From contig DATHMF010000093.1 of assembly GCA_035487355.1 (NCBI GenBank), forward strand, positions 37,713-101,712: DNA of 64,000 nt, in the 5' to 3' direction. Made by a program: the position numbers and the translations under genes. Within the stretch, counting starts at the first letter, position 1, and every line of letters starts with the position of its first letter. Source of the stretch: Terriglobales bacterium (lineage in GTDB: Bacteria > Acidobacteriota > Terriglobia > Terriglobales > Acidobacteriaceae). Of this stretch, positions 42,671-51,490 are shown one piece after another. The notes below the pieces were generated by a model. The model did no database searches. It was not told the DNA's origin and was given only the letters and a program-made list of their open reading frames with translations.

Positions 42671-43792
42671 TCAACTTCTCCACTTCAGCACCACCGGCTC
42701 GCTCAGAGGATGCTTCATGGGCTCGCCCACGCGCCGCGCATCCAGCAGCGCCTGCTTGAGCGCGAAGTACCACTTGGCCGGCCGGTCGGCATCGTCAATC
42801 AGCATGAGGTTCGGATTGTACTTCAGCCCTTCGGCCTGCTGCTCCATGGTGAGCTGGTCCTGCCGGATAAATTTTTTTCCGAAATACCGTCCAATGGGCA
42901 GCACCAGCGGCGTGGCCCAGCGGAAGATGTTCCATGCTGCGCGCACGTCAATGCGGCAATGCGTTGCAGTAATCGGGGTGACGCTGGTGAGCGTCGAAAA
43001 CCATCCCTCGCCATAACGCACGCTTTCAACCCGCAGGTTAGGCAGAACAAAATCAATCGTGGTTACGGTCTGGTCGCCGGGCTTGGCGTTTACACCCGCC
43101 ATGCGCATGAGTTTATAAGGCGCGCTGTTGGAAGAGGGCGCATGCGCGCTCATGCGGAAGCCGTTAGGAATGGGCTCAAAGTGCTTCTGCTTTTCATGGA
43201 TGCTGTGCTTGCTGCGCCACCACCACGATTGATGCACAAAAGGCCCGTGGGCCGGGTCCATCAGTCCGATGATTCCGTGGTCCACCGAGCAGGGCAGATC
43301 GGCCGCCAGATGCGTAAGCACATATTTTTCGCTAAAAGTCGGCACGCGTGGAACTAGAGGTAGCTCAGGCGGCAACTGGGTTTGTCCTCCAGTGCCTGAG
43401 GTGACCGATTCGGGAAGATAGACCCAGAAGAAACCATCCTGCTCTTCGCAAGGGAAGGCGCTGGCATAGATGCGGTCAATCTTCAGTTTGGCATCGGTGG
43501 TGAGCGATGGAATCTCGCGGCACTGTCCGCTCTTGGCTTCAAAGCACCAGCCGTGATAGGAGCATTGCACCTGCTCTCCGTCGAAGTGGCCGTAACTGAG
43601 GGGAATGCCGCGATGCGGACAGGCATCGCGCATGGCAAAAGCTTCGCCCGTGCGCTTGCGTCCCAGGACGAGTGGAATTCCCAGCAGCATGGCGGTAGCC
43701 ATCGCGTCTCCGCGTACCTGGTCGCTGCGCAGCGCGGGATACCAGAAGCCGTAGAGCCAATCAGTCCGGGCAGGAGTGGATTCGGTACTCAT
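42671..43792 (-). CDS. Rieske-type ring-hydroxylating oxygenase alpha subunit
   Basis: A 373-residue protein. The Rieske [2Fe-2S] ligands are in CPHRGIPLSYGHF and CSYHGWCFEA (C-x-H, then C-x2-H). The mononuclear iron site probably uses the CSVDHGIIGLMDPAHGPFVH segment (Asp/His pair about residue 185). This family hydroxylates or demethylates aromatic, steroid or carotenoid-like rings using an external reductase. No reductase or ferredoxin gene is adjacent. It lies between a zinc-ribbon membrane protein and the acyl-activating fusion, all minus strand with short gaps. Confidence 0.9.
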   Translation of the reverse strand: MSTESTPARTDWLYGFWYPALRSDQVRGDAMATAMLLGIPLVLGRKRTGEAFAMRDACPHRGIPLSYGHFDGEQVQCSYHGWCFEAKSGQCREIPSLTTDAKLKIDRIYASAFPCEEQDGFFWVYLPESVTSGTGGQTQLPPELPLVPRVPTFSEKYVLTHLAADLPCSVDHGIIGLMDPAHGPFVHQSWWWRSKHSIHEKQKHFEPIPNGFRMSAHAPSSNSAPYKLMRMAGVNAKPGDQTVTTIDFVLPNLRVESVRYGEGWFSTLTSVTPITATHCRIDVRAAWNIFRWATPLVLPIGRYFGKKFIRQDQLTMEQQAEGLKYNPNLMLIDDADRPAKWYFALKQALLDARRVGEPMKHPLSEPVVLKWRS

Positions 43793-43844
43793 GCAGTTAA
43801 TTAATATAGAGTACCAAGTTAAGAGTTGCGAATCCGCAATTCGA

Positions 43845-44345
43845 CTACGCGGTAACGGTCTCGTGCGTAAGCGCCTGATATTCCTCGCTGGAATTCTGCG
43901 ACAACAAAACCCAGATGGTGTAGATGCCCAGCGCAGTTCCGAACGGAAGGTTGATCAGCGAGATAAATCCCAGGACCAGCGTGAGCATCCGGGCCCACGG
44001 AGAACGCTGCAGCAGACCGATTCCCGCCGCAATACCGGCAACAGACTTGATCAGGCTGACGATAGCCAGCGCGCTTAACACCGGCTGCAATATTGCCTGA
44101 AGCCCCGCCGGTATGTACGGCCAATGCGTGGTCTGGGCAAGAATAGTATGCGTCACGGCCAGCAGGATTATGCTGCGCAACAAGTTGAAGGTGGAATAAA
44201 CCAGCCATAGAATCGCCAGGATATGAATGTGCTTCCGCACCTTGCTGCGCTGACTGGGCGTAACTGCCACGCCCACAGTCTTGCCGCACTTGCTGCAAAA
44301 TTTCTGCTCCGCATCCAGCTCGCTACCGCATGCATTGCAAAACAT
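43845..44345 (-). CDS. Zinc-ribbon integral membrane protein
   Basis: A 166-residue protein. The N-terminal zinc ribbon is CNACGSELDAEQKFCSKCG, followed by about four membrane helices from residue 35 to 150. This layout is common among small bacterial membrane proteins of unknown function. It begins about 50 bp upstream of the Rieske gene and may share its transcript. The C-terminus is short and soluble (SSEEYQALTHE). Confidence 0.8.
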   Translation of the reverse strand: MFCNACGSELDAEQKFCSKCGKTVGVAVTPSQRSKVRKHIHILAILWLVYSTFNLLRSIILLAVTHTILAQTTHWPYIPAGLQAILQPVLSALAIVSLIKSVAGIAAGIGLLQRSPWARMLTLVLGFISLINLPFGTALGIYTIWVLLSQNSSEEYQALTHETVTA

Positions 44346-44823
44346 GAAGATGCCTCCAGTAAGGACCTTAACAATTCTATCTGTTGTTGGATACGTGATC
44401 GCTGCATCAACGGTTCCGTATTTCTAAGAGCTTCGCAGCCACGATGGCACAGTCTCTTCGCCCAATGTTCATGCTATTTCGGCTTTCACATTTGGGGCTA
44501 ACGCGGTTCCTAATCCCTGGTTCTCGGAAACGCGGCGTTGTGAAAGCTGTGTGATTGCACATTTTCCAATGCACTTCATTCTCGCCTGTCAATACCCTCG
44601 GAGATTACCTTAGTAATCTACATTAAACACCTGAAAGCGTCCTATTAACTTACGGTTTCTTCCGGTTTTCTCCCCATTCACTTCCCTGATTCCGCCTGTT
44701 TGCTCGCATTGCTCTTGGCGGGTGGGCGTCCTATAATGCACATACTCTGGACGAATCTCTGTCAGGGTTTGGGTTAGGTGGGGGCTGCGCTCACTTTTGG
44801 CGGCAGCTTCAACGGCGAACTTA
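44346..44823. other. 478-bp divergent gap
   Basis: Apart from a plus-strand promoter candidate (44709-44737), I see no gene, hairpin or family word here. It is the longest gap in the window without the dispersed repeats. Confidence 0.5.
44709..44737 (+). promoter_or_regulatory. Promoter candidate for the cell-wall operon
   Basis: TTGCTC and a perfect TATAAT (44732-44737) are separated by 17 bp. They would start transcription about 80 nt before the lytic transglycosylase gene. Confidence 0.55.
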
Positions 44824-45699
44824 ATGACAAAACACCGAACTGCAGTCCTGATGACCTTTACTTTTCTGCTGCTGGTGACGAGGCCAGCCACGGCCGCGGA
44901 CGGGATAACACTCGTACGCGATGCCGGGGGCCGGGTTGTTTACGTCAACGACAGCAGTTCACCGACCAACACATTGAACGCTTCCACCAACGCGGCTTCA
45001 GGCAGCATCTCCATGGACGGGCGGCAGGTGAAGTATGTCTATTGGAGCAACACTCAGCACCGCTGGAAAGCAGTGCCTGCGCCCAGCCTGACCGGCAACC
45101 GGGCCCGTTCGGCGGCAGCCGAGGTTTTGGCTGCGACCGAGACGGCAACGGCTGCCAGTAAGAGCACTTCGGAAACGCAAGGGGAAACCCAGCCCGGCGA
45201 GACGCAACCTGGCTCCAGCGCCACATATCTAACTACAGAAAAGGTCAATGCGGCGATCGAGAAGGCGGCGGCCAAGCACAACGTGGATCCGAACCTGGTA
45301 CGCGCGGTCATCAAGGTGGAATCGAATTTCAACCCGCATGCAGTCTCGCGCAAGGGCGCTATGGGATTGATGCAGATCATGCCGAACACAGCACGCTCGC
45401 TCAAGGTGAACAACCCCTTTGACCCCACGGAAAACATTGATGCCGGGGTAAGGCACCTGAAGCAGCTTCTGGACAACTTCGGCGGTGATGTGCGGCTCTC
45501 TCTGGCGGCTTATAACGCGGGCGAGACCGCGGTGCACTCGCACAAAGGCATTCCGCCCTTCCGTGAGACGCGCAATTACGTGCGCCAGATCACGGAGATG
45601 TACGGCAACGGCTTCAATTTCATGGGCGGGCCGACGCGGGCTCCAATTCGAGTCACGCATGATGCTGCAGGTCACATGGCCTTCAGCAACGTGGACTGA
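44824..45699 (+). CDS. Exported lytic transglycosylase (SLT domain)
   Basis: A 291-residue protein with a signal peptide (residues 1-21 from ATG 44824, ending ATAADG). An N-terminal DUF4124-like segment follows (GITLVRDAGGRVVYVND...YWSN), then a Thr/Ser/Ala linker. The C-terminal SLT domain has the catalytic Glu in IKVESNFNPHAVS, GLMQIMPNTA and SLAAYNAGETAV. It cleaves peptidoglycan to 1,6-anhydro ends. The frame is open to an ATG at 44797, but the later start gives a cleaner signal peptide. It is followed after 31 bp by an amidase gene. Confidence 0.92.
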   Translation: MTKHRTAVLMTFTFLLLVTRPATAADGITLVRDAGGRVVYVNDSSSPTNTLNASTNAASGSISMDGRQVKYVYWSNTQHRWKAVPAPSLTGNRARSAAAEVLAATETATAASKSTSETQGETQPGETQPGSSATYLTTEKVNAAIEKAAAKHNVDPNLVRAVIKVESNFNPHAVSRKGAMGLMQIMPNTARSLKVNNPFDPTENIDAGVRHLKQLLDNFGGDVRLSLAAYNAGETAVHSHKGIPPFRETRNYVRQITEMYGNGFNFMGGPTRAPIRVTHDAAGHMAFSNVD

Positions 45700-45730
45700 G
45701 TCACCGGAAGCGGAGCAATGCGGCCGGAAG

Positions 45731-48280
45731 GTGAACGTTAACGAATCCCAGAGGACTTGTCTGACTGGTTGCGCTCCAATTCGTCTTTATTCCTACCGTG
45801 GTTTTCAACGCGCCCTCTTGCTGTGTGCTGTCGCTGCGGCGCTGGTTCCCTGCGCCCAGGCCAAGCGGACTCTGACACAAAAGAAACAGTTGGCCCAGGC
45901 GCAGTTCGAAACTGCCCAGAAGATGCGTGAGGCGCTGAACGGGCAACCGGAAAGAGAGCGCACGCGGCGTGATTACAACCGCGTCACCGAGGCCTTTCGC
46001 AAGGTTTATTCGATTTGTCCTAACTTCCGCCAGGCCGATGAGAGCATTGTGGATACGGCCGAGCTGCTGGCCGAGACCGGACGCGCCTTTCATGATCCCC
46101 AGGCATCGCAGGATGCCATTGCGCAATATCAGTTCCTGATGCAGCAGTACCCGGGCAGCGCGCACAACACCGCCGCCATGTTCACCATCGGCAAGATTTA
46201 TCAGGAAGACCTGGAGCAAAACGACAAGGCCAAGGCCTCCTTTGAAGAATTTCTGAAACATCACCCTATGCATCGGCTGAGCGATGATGCGCGGCAGGCG
46301 CTGGATGATATTGCGCATCCGCAATTGGCTGCCGCAAGGAACAAAAAGAAACCTCGCGAAGCCAAGAAGGAAGCAAAGGCTGAGCAAGAAGTCAGCGCCG
46401 AAGCAGCGCGGTCCCGCGAAACTCAGAATGCAAAGCTCAAGCCGGTTGAAGCCGAGTCGCATCCCGACGACAATTCACGTAAGGGTAAGTTGCCGCTGGT
46501 GACCGGAATACGGCACTGGTCCACGCCCGATTACACGCGAGTGGCCATTGATCTGGAAGATGAGGTCAAATACGAGGCCGGGCGCATTCCTTCGCCCGAT
46601 CGCGTTTTCTTCGATCTGCAGGATACCAAGCTCGCGCCCGAGCTGACGGGCAAGTCTTTTGAAGTGGATGACGGCTTCCTGCGCAAGATCCGCGTAGCCC
46701 AGTATCAGCGCGGCGTAACCCGCGTGGTGCTGGAAGTTGATCCGGTGAGCGAGTACTCGGCGTTTCTGCTGCCTAATCCCTACCGGCTGATTATTGATAT
46801 TCACGGTAAGCCGCAGTCGCAAGTTTTGACGGCAAAGAATACGGCTCCGGCCAAATGGACCGATGCCGGCGATGTAGAAACTTCCGCAGGAAAGACGGTT
46901 GCCAGCACAAAGCCGGCAGTCACTGCGACGCAGCAGCCGGCGCCGCCGGTCGCAAACAACACGGCAAAAAACAGCTCTGCACCCAAAACCGGAGAGCAAG
47001 AAACCAAAACTGCAGAGCAGACACCGATCACAGTAAAACCCACGGCCAAACCGGCTGTGACACCTCCGCCGGTTGTGCATACGCGGAATTCCAACATGAT
47101 TGCGGCCCTGTTCCCGCCGACGAAACCGACGGTACAGCGACCACCCGCCCAACTGTCCGACCTCCCGCAGCCCGAGAAGAAGACGGCGGTGACGACGACA
47201 GAAAAGTCTGCCGGCAAAAATTCTGATGTTGCCAGCAACGATCCGGCGACTTCGCTCGCCATGGGTAAATCGGATGAGCCGGTGGTCAAGGCCACCAGCA
47301 AGCCCACGACTGCGCCTACTTTTGAAGAAGTTGTTCCGCGCGGTGAGCGCGATGGCGAAGCGACGCGCAGCTCCCAGAAAGAAGCCAGTGCAGATACAAC
47401 ACGATCCCACAAAATAGACGATGAAGAAGCAGCTCCGCTCAATGGGAAAGTAGAAGTGTCGCGAAGCTCTCACAAAAAAGGAAAAGAGGAGGACGATTCC
47501 GATATCGTCAGCCACGAGGCCCAGCCGTCCTCTGACGGGCAGCGGTCACTGATCCGCGCGCTCGGACTGAAGATCGGACGCATCGTGGTAGATGCCGGCC
47601 ACGGCGGACATGACACCGGCACGGTCGGTCCGAATGGGCTGCAGGAAAAAGACCTGGTGCTCGACGTGGCGCTGCGCCTGGGCAAGCTTCTGCAGAAGAA
47701 GATGGGCGCCGAGGTGGTCTATACCCGCAGCGACGATACTTTCGTTCCCCTGGAAACGCGCACGGCCATCGCCAACCAGGAGCAGGCGGACCTGTTCATC
47801 TCGGTACATGCCAACTCCAGCCACGATCCCAGCGCGCGCGGCGTGGAAACCTATTACCTGAACTTCACCTCCTCGACCGATGCGCTCGAGGTCGCTGCCC
47901 GTGAAAACGCGGTCTCGGAAAAATCAATCCATGAGCTACAGGACCTGGTGAAGAAGATCGCCCTCAAGGAAAAGATCGAAGAGTCGCGGGAGTTTGCCTC
48001 GGATGTGCAGAACGCCATGTACACCGGACTTTCCACCAAGAGTTCGAAAATGCGCAACCGCGGCGTGAAAAAAGCTCCCTTCATTGTTCTCATCGGAGCG
48101 AATATGCCCTCGATTCTGGCAGAGATCTCGTTTGTCAGCAATCCCAACGACGAACGCAAGCTCCAGACCCCGGAGTATCGCCAGAAGATCGCCGAATCAC
48201 TCTACCGCGGCGTTTCCAAATACGTCGGCGGATTGAGCGGGATCAAGCTGGCTCTGAATCGTGGTAACCAGGGCGAGTAG
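45731..48280 (+). CDS. amiC: N-acetylmuramoyl-L-alanine amidase with TPR and AMIN domains (GTG start)
   Basis: An 849-residue exported protein. The signal peptide ends near VPCAQA (about residue 43). TPR-like repeats occupy about 45-190 and an AMIN domain about 245-355 (GIRHWSTPDYTRVAIDLED...YRLIIDIHG), which would target peptidoglycan at the division site. A 250-residue Pro/Ala/Thr/Lys-rich linker follows. The C-terminal Amidase_3 zinc domain has VVDAGHGGHD, LQEKDLVLDV, SVHANSS and ILAEISFVSN (His, Glu, His, Glu). GTG 45731 is chosen because the open frame upstream overlaps the transglycosylase gene in another phase. The two enzymes probably cooperate in daughter-cell separation. Confidence 0.92.
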   Translation: MNVNESQRTCLTGCAPIRLYSYRGFQRALLLCAVAAALVPCAQAKRTLTQKKQLAQAQFETAQKMREALNGQPERERTRRDYNRVTEAFRKVYSICPNFRQADESIVDTAELLAETGRAFHDPQASQDAIAQYQFLMQQYPGSAHNTAAMFTIGKIYQEDLEQNDKAKASFEEFLKHHPMHRLSDDARQALDDIAHPQLAAARNKKKPREAKKEAKAEQEVSAEAARSRETQNAKLKPVEAESHPDDNSRKGKLPLVTGIRHWSTPDYTRVAIDLEDEVKYEAGRIPSPDRVFFDLQDTKLAPELTGKSFEVDDGFLRKIRVAQYQRGVTRVVLEVDPVSEYSAFLLPNPYRLIIDIHGKPQSQVLTAKNTAPAKWTDAGDVETSAGKTVASTKPAVTATQQPAPPVANNTAKNSSAPKTGEQETKTAEQTPITVKPTAKPAVTPPPVVHTRNSNMIAALFPPTKPTVQRPPAQLSDLPQPEKKTAVTTTEKSAGKNSDVASNDPATSLAMGKSDEPVVKATSKPTTAPTFEEVVPRGERDGEATRSSQKEASADTTRSHKIDDEEAAPLNGKVEVSRSSHKKGKEEDDSDIVSHEAQPSSDGQRSLIRALGLKIGRIVVDAGHGGHDTGTVGPNGLQEKDLVLDVALRLGKLLQKKMGAEVVYTRSDDTFVPLETRTAIANQEQADLFISVHANSSHDPSARGVETYYLNFTSSTDALEVAARENAVSEKSIHELQDLVKKIALKEKIEESREFASDVQNAMYTGLSTKSSKMRNRGVKKAPFIVLIGANMPSILAEISFVSNPNDERKLQTPEYRQKIAESLYRGVSKYVGGLSGIKLALNRGNQGE

Positions 48281-49259
48281 TAGCAGTCCTCAGTCCTCAG
48301 TTGTCAGTCCTCAGTAAAAGCAACGGCAAAGGCTTTTCGCCGCAGATGAACGCGGATCAACGCTGATTTTCGGAGGTTTGTGGGATCCCCCCACCCCCAC
48401 TTGCTCGCAGGTCTTTGAAGGGCCCCGAATCGCGTCTGACCCGCGTCATTACTGGTGAAAATCTCTCCGGGGCGAGGGACTTGCTGAAGCAGTTCTCAGT
48501 TCCCGGTTCTCAGTTCTCAGCAAAAGCAACCGCAAAACCTTTCGCCGCAGATCAACGCTGATTGTCGGAGATTTGTGGGATCCCCCACCCCCACTTGCTG
48601 GCAGATGTTTTGAGTGCCCAAAACCGCGCCTGACCCGCGTCATTACTGGTGAAAATCTCTCCGGGGCGAGGGACTTGCTGAAGCATTTCTCAGTTCTCAG
48701 TTCCCGGTTCTCAGTTCTCAGCAAAAGCAACTGCAAAACCTTTCGCCGCTGATCAACGCTGATTGTCGGAGATTTGTGGGATCCCCCACCCCCACTTGCT
48801 AGCAGGTGTTTTGAGTGTCCAAAACCGTGTCTGACCCGCGTCATTGCTGGAGAAAAGCCATCCGAAGTGAGGGACTAGCTGCTAGTGCGGTAACAACTCT
48901 AGACTCGAGTCCTCAGTCCTCTGAATTGCGCATCTCTCGAATTTTCAAAGACCTAAATGGACTGTACAAGTCCCAGCATTCTTGAATGCTGCCTTTGTCC
49001 TTTTGCGGTTGTTTTTCACTGGCCACTGGTCGCAACCGCTTCTCCATGATGGCCTGCACTTTCTCAGGAAGCAAGGTTTTGGGGCCAGAGTGATATCACT
49101 TTCGTGTGAAGTGGCATCATTTCCGATGAAGGTCATGGCAGCGAGGGCCAGGGTTTTTTGCCGCACGCCAGCGCTTTCCCTTCAGAAAAGGAGTAATCTA
49201 TGTATCGTAATTCCTGTTGTTCAAGCTGAGATGCGGGCAGCCGGTCGGAGGCGAGCAGT
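48281..49259. repeat. 979-bp gap with a triplicated ~200-bp unit and palindromes
   Basis: No gene is credible here; minus-strand frames such as 48449-48844 are repeat-derived. Family E words (48286-48315) come first. Three units with periods of 206 and 201 bp begin at AAAAGCAAC positions 48316, 48522 and 48723. Each contains CGCTGATTGTCGGAGATTTG or a variant, TGGGATCCCCCACCCC, CACTTGCT, GACCCGCGTCATTACTGG and GGGACTTGCTGAAG. After 48890 come E words, AATTTTCAAAGACC, the palindrome AGCATTCTTGAATGCT (48977-48992) and AGTGATATCACT (49088-49099). Confidence 0.8.
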
Positions 49260-49655
49260 TTGCCGAGAGACCTAAAAATCGATCCCCAGTTGAAGCTGGT
49301 GCGTTCCATCTTTTACGGAGAACTGGAAGACCGCGATTTATCGGAACAGCACCTGCAAGTAGCCGCTCATCCCGACTTCAGGCCGTATTTCTCCTACATA
49401 CTCGATCTCACCGGCGTGACAAAACTTAAAGTATCAAATGCAGCGGTGCGTGATTGCGCCACCAGTCCGAGCCTGTTTGATCGGGACGTGATTCGCGTCA
49501 TGGTAGCGCCCGCCGGGGCGGTTTTTGGTATGTCACGGATGTATCAAGTGCTGGCCTCGGAGACCCGGCCCAATCTTGAGATCGTCCGCACCCTCGAAGA
49601 AGCTTATAAACTCGTGGAAACCCGCGGCAAGAGAGCGGCTGTTCACCGGGGCTAA
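49260..49655 (+). CDS. Hypothetical STAS-like protein (TTG start)
   Basis: A 131-residue soluble protein with strand-helix alternation resembling SpoIIAA/STAS-like proteins (LKLVRSIFYGEL, then YFSYILDLTGVTKLKV, then VIRVMVAPAGAVFGMSRMYQ). I cannot name a family. The start is TTG 49260, with GGAGG 8 nt upstream; there is no suitable ATG. It is flanked by repeats on both sides, with no partner kinase or anti-sigma gene nearby. Confidence 0.65.
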   Translation: MPRDLKIDPQLKLVRSIFYGELEDRDLSEQHLQVAAHPDFRPYFSYILDLTGVTKLKVSNAAVRDCATSPSLFDRDVIRVMVAPAGAVFGMSRMYQVLASETRPNLEIVRTLEEAYKLVETRGKRAAVHRG

Positions 49656-49712
49656 AGCCCAATTTTATTTCATCCCTACCCCGGCCTAAAGGCCGGGGCT
49701 CCCACCGACGCC
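49646..49712 (-). repeat. REP-like doublet, copy 2 (inverted)
   Basis: GGGCTAAAGCCC (49648-49659) and a hairpin with 8-bp arms CCCCGGCC and GGCCGGGG around TAAA (49679-49698), then GCTCCCACC. On the minus strand this has the same order as the doublet at 15680-15745. The first hairpin overlaps the last codon and stop of the STAS-like gene. Confidence 0.8.
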
Positions 49713-49830
49713 GCTTCGCTTCGCTCGCAGCGATCAAGCTGCTCTCTTAGATTAGCTATGTCATACTCACAAGCTCACTGCGCTCATCAAGGACATTTGC
49801 AAATGGCGCACAGCGGACGAGAAGCATTCA

Positions 49831-50718
49831 ATGGTTGAGGGCGCCTACACTCCTCGGTGGATTGGCAGGTTGCCTCTGGCAATCCTGCCGCTGGGGGCTC
49901 TGGCGGTTGGCAATCGGTTGCCTGCCTGGGCATTCATGTGGGCTCTGGCGTTCGCCATCTACGCGGGGCTCAAGTGGGAGAGTTGGTGGAGAGCGCGGAC
50001 GCAAATCCCTCATGCAGAAGCCTGGCGTTCTGCCGCATATCTCGTGGCGTGGCCGGGGATGGATGCGGAATCGTTCTTGCATGCAGGCCCGCCTGTTCCC
50101 TTGCCGGGATTGCTCGCCTGGATTGGAGCGGTTTCTGAGACTTTACTTGGTGTGATCTTGCTTTGGGTGGTGGCGCGGCGGATTCCTGAGGGCCAGCCAC
50201 TGGTGCGCGGATGGGTGGGAATGGCCGGCCTTATCCTGCTTCTGCACTTTGGCGCTTTCAAGATTGCGGCCCTGTTCTGGCAGAGGCTCGGAGTTGATGC
50301 CAGGCCGATCATGGATGCGCCTCTGGGCTCGACGTCGCTGAGCGAGTTCTGGGGAAGACGGTGGAACCTCGGATTCCATCAAGTGGCCTACAACATGATC
50401 TTCGCTCCGCTCCACAAAAGATTGGGGGTTGGCGCCGCAGGTTTCCTGGTATTCGTCGTGTCGGGATTGGTTCACGATCTGGTGATCTCGCTGCCGGCGC
50501 GCGGTGGTTACGGCCTGCCTACAACGTACTTTGTTGTTCAAGGCGTGGGAGCAGCCCTGGAGCGGTCCGTCTTCGGCAAAAAGCTGGGCCTGCGGCGTGG
50601 TCTACGTGGGTGGTTGTTCACGGCAGCCTTTACTGCCGGACCCGCCTTCTGGCTTTTTCATCCTCCGTTTGTGCTGCGTGTCATACTTCCTTTTATGCAG
50701 GCGATCCACGCACTATGA
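49831..50718 (+). CDS. MBOAT_2/wax-synthase-like membrane acyltransferase
   Basis: A 295-residue protein with about seven or eight membrane helices. The segments SLSEFWGRRWNLGFHQV and VVSGLVHDLVIS match the conserved Asn/His regions of MBOAT and wax-synthase-type O-acyltransferases; the His in SGLVHD would be catalytic. These enzymes pass acyl groups to alcohols, sterols or lipids in membranes. The stop overlaps the next start (ATGA), so the two are translationally coupled. The acyl acceptor is unknown. Confidence 0.82.
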   Translation: MVEGAYTPRWIGRLPLAILPLGALAVGNRLPAWAFMWALAFAIYAGLKWESWWRARTQIPHAEAWRSAAYLVAWPGMDAESFLHAGPPVPLPGLLAWIGAVSETLLGVILLWVVARRIPEGQPLVRGWVGMAGLILLLHFGAFKIAALFWQRLGVDARPIMDAPLGSTSLSEFWGRRWNLGFHQVAYNMIFAPLHKRLGVGAAGFLVFVVSGLVHDLVISLPARGGYGLPTTYFVVQGVGAALERSVFGKKLGLRRGLRGWLFTAAFTAGPAFWLFHPPFVLRVILPFMQAIHAL

Positions 50719-51161
50719 CGACATCATTCGCTGAGCGATTTTTTGACCTGGACCTGTGGCTGGCCGGCGCCGGACATTTCCTCATCTTATTTGCCAGCTT
50801 TCAGGTGCCCTACCAGCTCGGCTGGCGCGAGGACTTGAAGCAACTGATGCCTTTTAACCGCAAACTGCTTTGGGTACAGGGCGGGTTTACGGTGCTGACC
50901 ATCCTCGCTTTCGGCACGCTCACCTTGACGCTGCATGCGGAGCTGCTGCGAGGCGACCGCGCGGCCCTGGGCCTGGCTTTATTTATCGGCACGTATTGGA
51001 CGGTCCGCATCCTAGTGGACGCATTCTATTTTTCCCACGAGGACTGGCCCCGAGGGAGACGGTTTGCCCTTGGGCACGTTCTGCTGACTTCGTTATTTGT
51101 GGCGCTGGCGGTGAGCTACCTTGGATTGTTTCTATGGCATGTATGGGCGAGTGGAAAGTAA
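50715..51161 (+). CDS. Small four-helix membrane protein coupled to the MBOAT gene
   Basis: A 148-residue protein with about four hydrophobic helices (for example GAGHFLILFASFQV, VQGGFTVLTILAFGTL, LGLALFIGTYWTV, GHVLLTSLFVALAVSY). I do not recognise a family. Translation starts inside the stop codon of the MBOAT gene, suggesting fixed stoichiometry and a shared complex. The frame is open far upstream of this ATG, but that part is antiparallel shadow of the MBOAT gene's frame. Confidence 0.75.
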   Translation: MTTSFAERFFDLDLWLAGAGHFLILFASFQVPYQLGWREDLKQLMPFNRKLLWVQGGFTVLTILAFGTLTLTLHAELLRGDRAALGLALFIGTYWTVRILVDAFYFSHEDWPRGRRFALGHVLLTSLFVALAVSYLGLFLWHVWASGK

Positions 51162-51249
51162 TCGGCACGGATAGACAGGTTGCGGAAAAAGTTTTTTGAG
51201 CGCTCCACTTCGTTACGCGCTGGCCTTCAGCAGAGTGGGTTTTTTATAT

Positions 51250-51310
51250 TCGCTTACCCAGCACTGGAAGTGCTGGGCTATAATGCGCCGCCCCTTTGGG
51301 GCTGTGAATG
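51250..51310 (-). repeat. REP-like double hairpin, copy 2 (inverted)
   Basis: The first hairpin (51257-51277) has arms CCCAGCACT and AGTGCTGGG; the second is GCCCCTTTGGGGC (51290-51302). On the minus strand the order and the linker with ATTAT match the element at 12348-12400. Confidence 0.78.
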
Positions 51311-51455
51311 TTTTATCCCTCGCAAATCTGCGTCTATCGGTAGTGAGTTTTGTTTTTGGCTAAAAGCTAAGAGCGAAAAGCTTCTTCTTGGAGTTTGGAG
51401 CTGCGAGCTTGGAGCTGTTTTTTTTATTGAGTGCCGCTTTTGTCAACTTATCCTC

Positions 51456-51484
51456 TTGACTTCGCCTTTTATTCGCTTCATAAT
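51456..51484 (+). promoter_or_regulatory. lexA promoter, leaderless arrangement
   Basis: TTGACT (51456-51461) and CATAAT (51479-51484) are separated by 17 bp. Only six bases lie between the -10 box and the lexA ATG, so the first transcribed base would be at or next to the start codon. A dyad GTCAA-N9-TTGAC (51442-51460) overlaps the -35 box and is a candidate LexA operator. Confidence 0.7.
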
Positions 51485-51490
51485 CCTGGC

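Larger units (their letters stand above)
51162..51490. repeat. 329-bp gap with REP-like element and lexA promoter
   Basis: A REP-like double hairpin lies at 51250-51310. Words like GGAGCTGCGAGCTTGGAGC (51397-51415) follow, related to CAGCTTGGAGCTGAGAGC seen on the minus strand near 2685-2715. The lexA promoter (51456-51484) ends the gap. Confidence 0.7.

Noticed and set aside
45485..45730. Longer N-terminus for the amidase reading into the transglycosylase gene
   Set aside because: This part overlaps the SLT domain in another frame; a GTG followed by a normal signal peptide at 45731 is far more likely.
48449..48844. 131-residue minus-strand open frame
   Set aside because: The frame is a translation of the triplicated intergenic unit and itself repeats internally; no ribosome site or gene-like composition.
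48316..48885. CRISPR-like array after the amidase gene
   Set aside because: Repeat units are about 200 bp with only three copies and no unique spacers; there are no cas genes. It is a tandem duplication.
48945..49166. 73-residue minus-strand open frame
   Set aside because: It crosses the GCATTCTTGAATGC and AGTGATATCACT palindromes of the dispersed element and lacks coding character.
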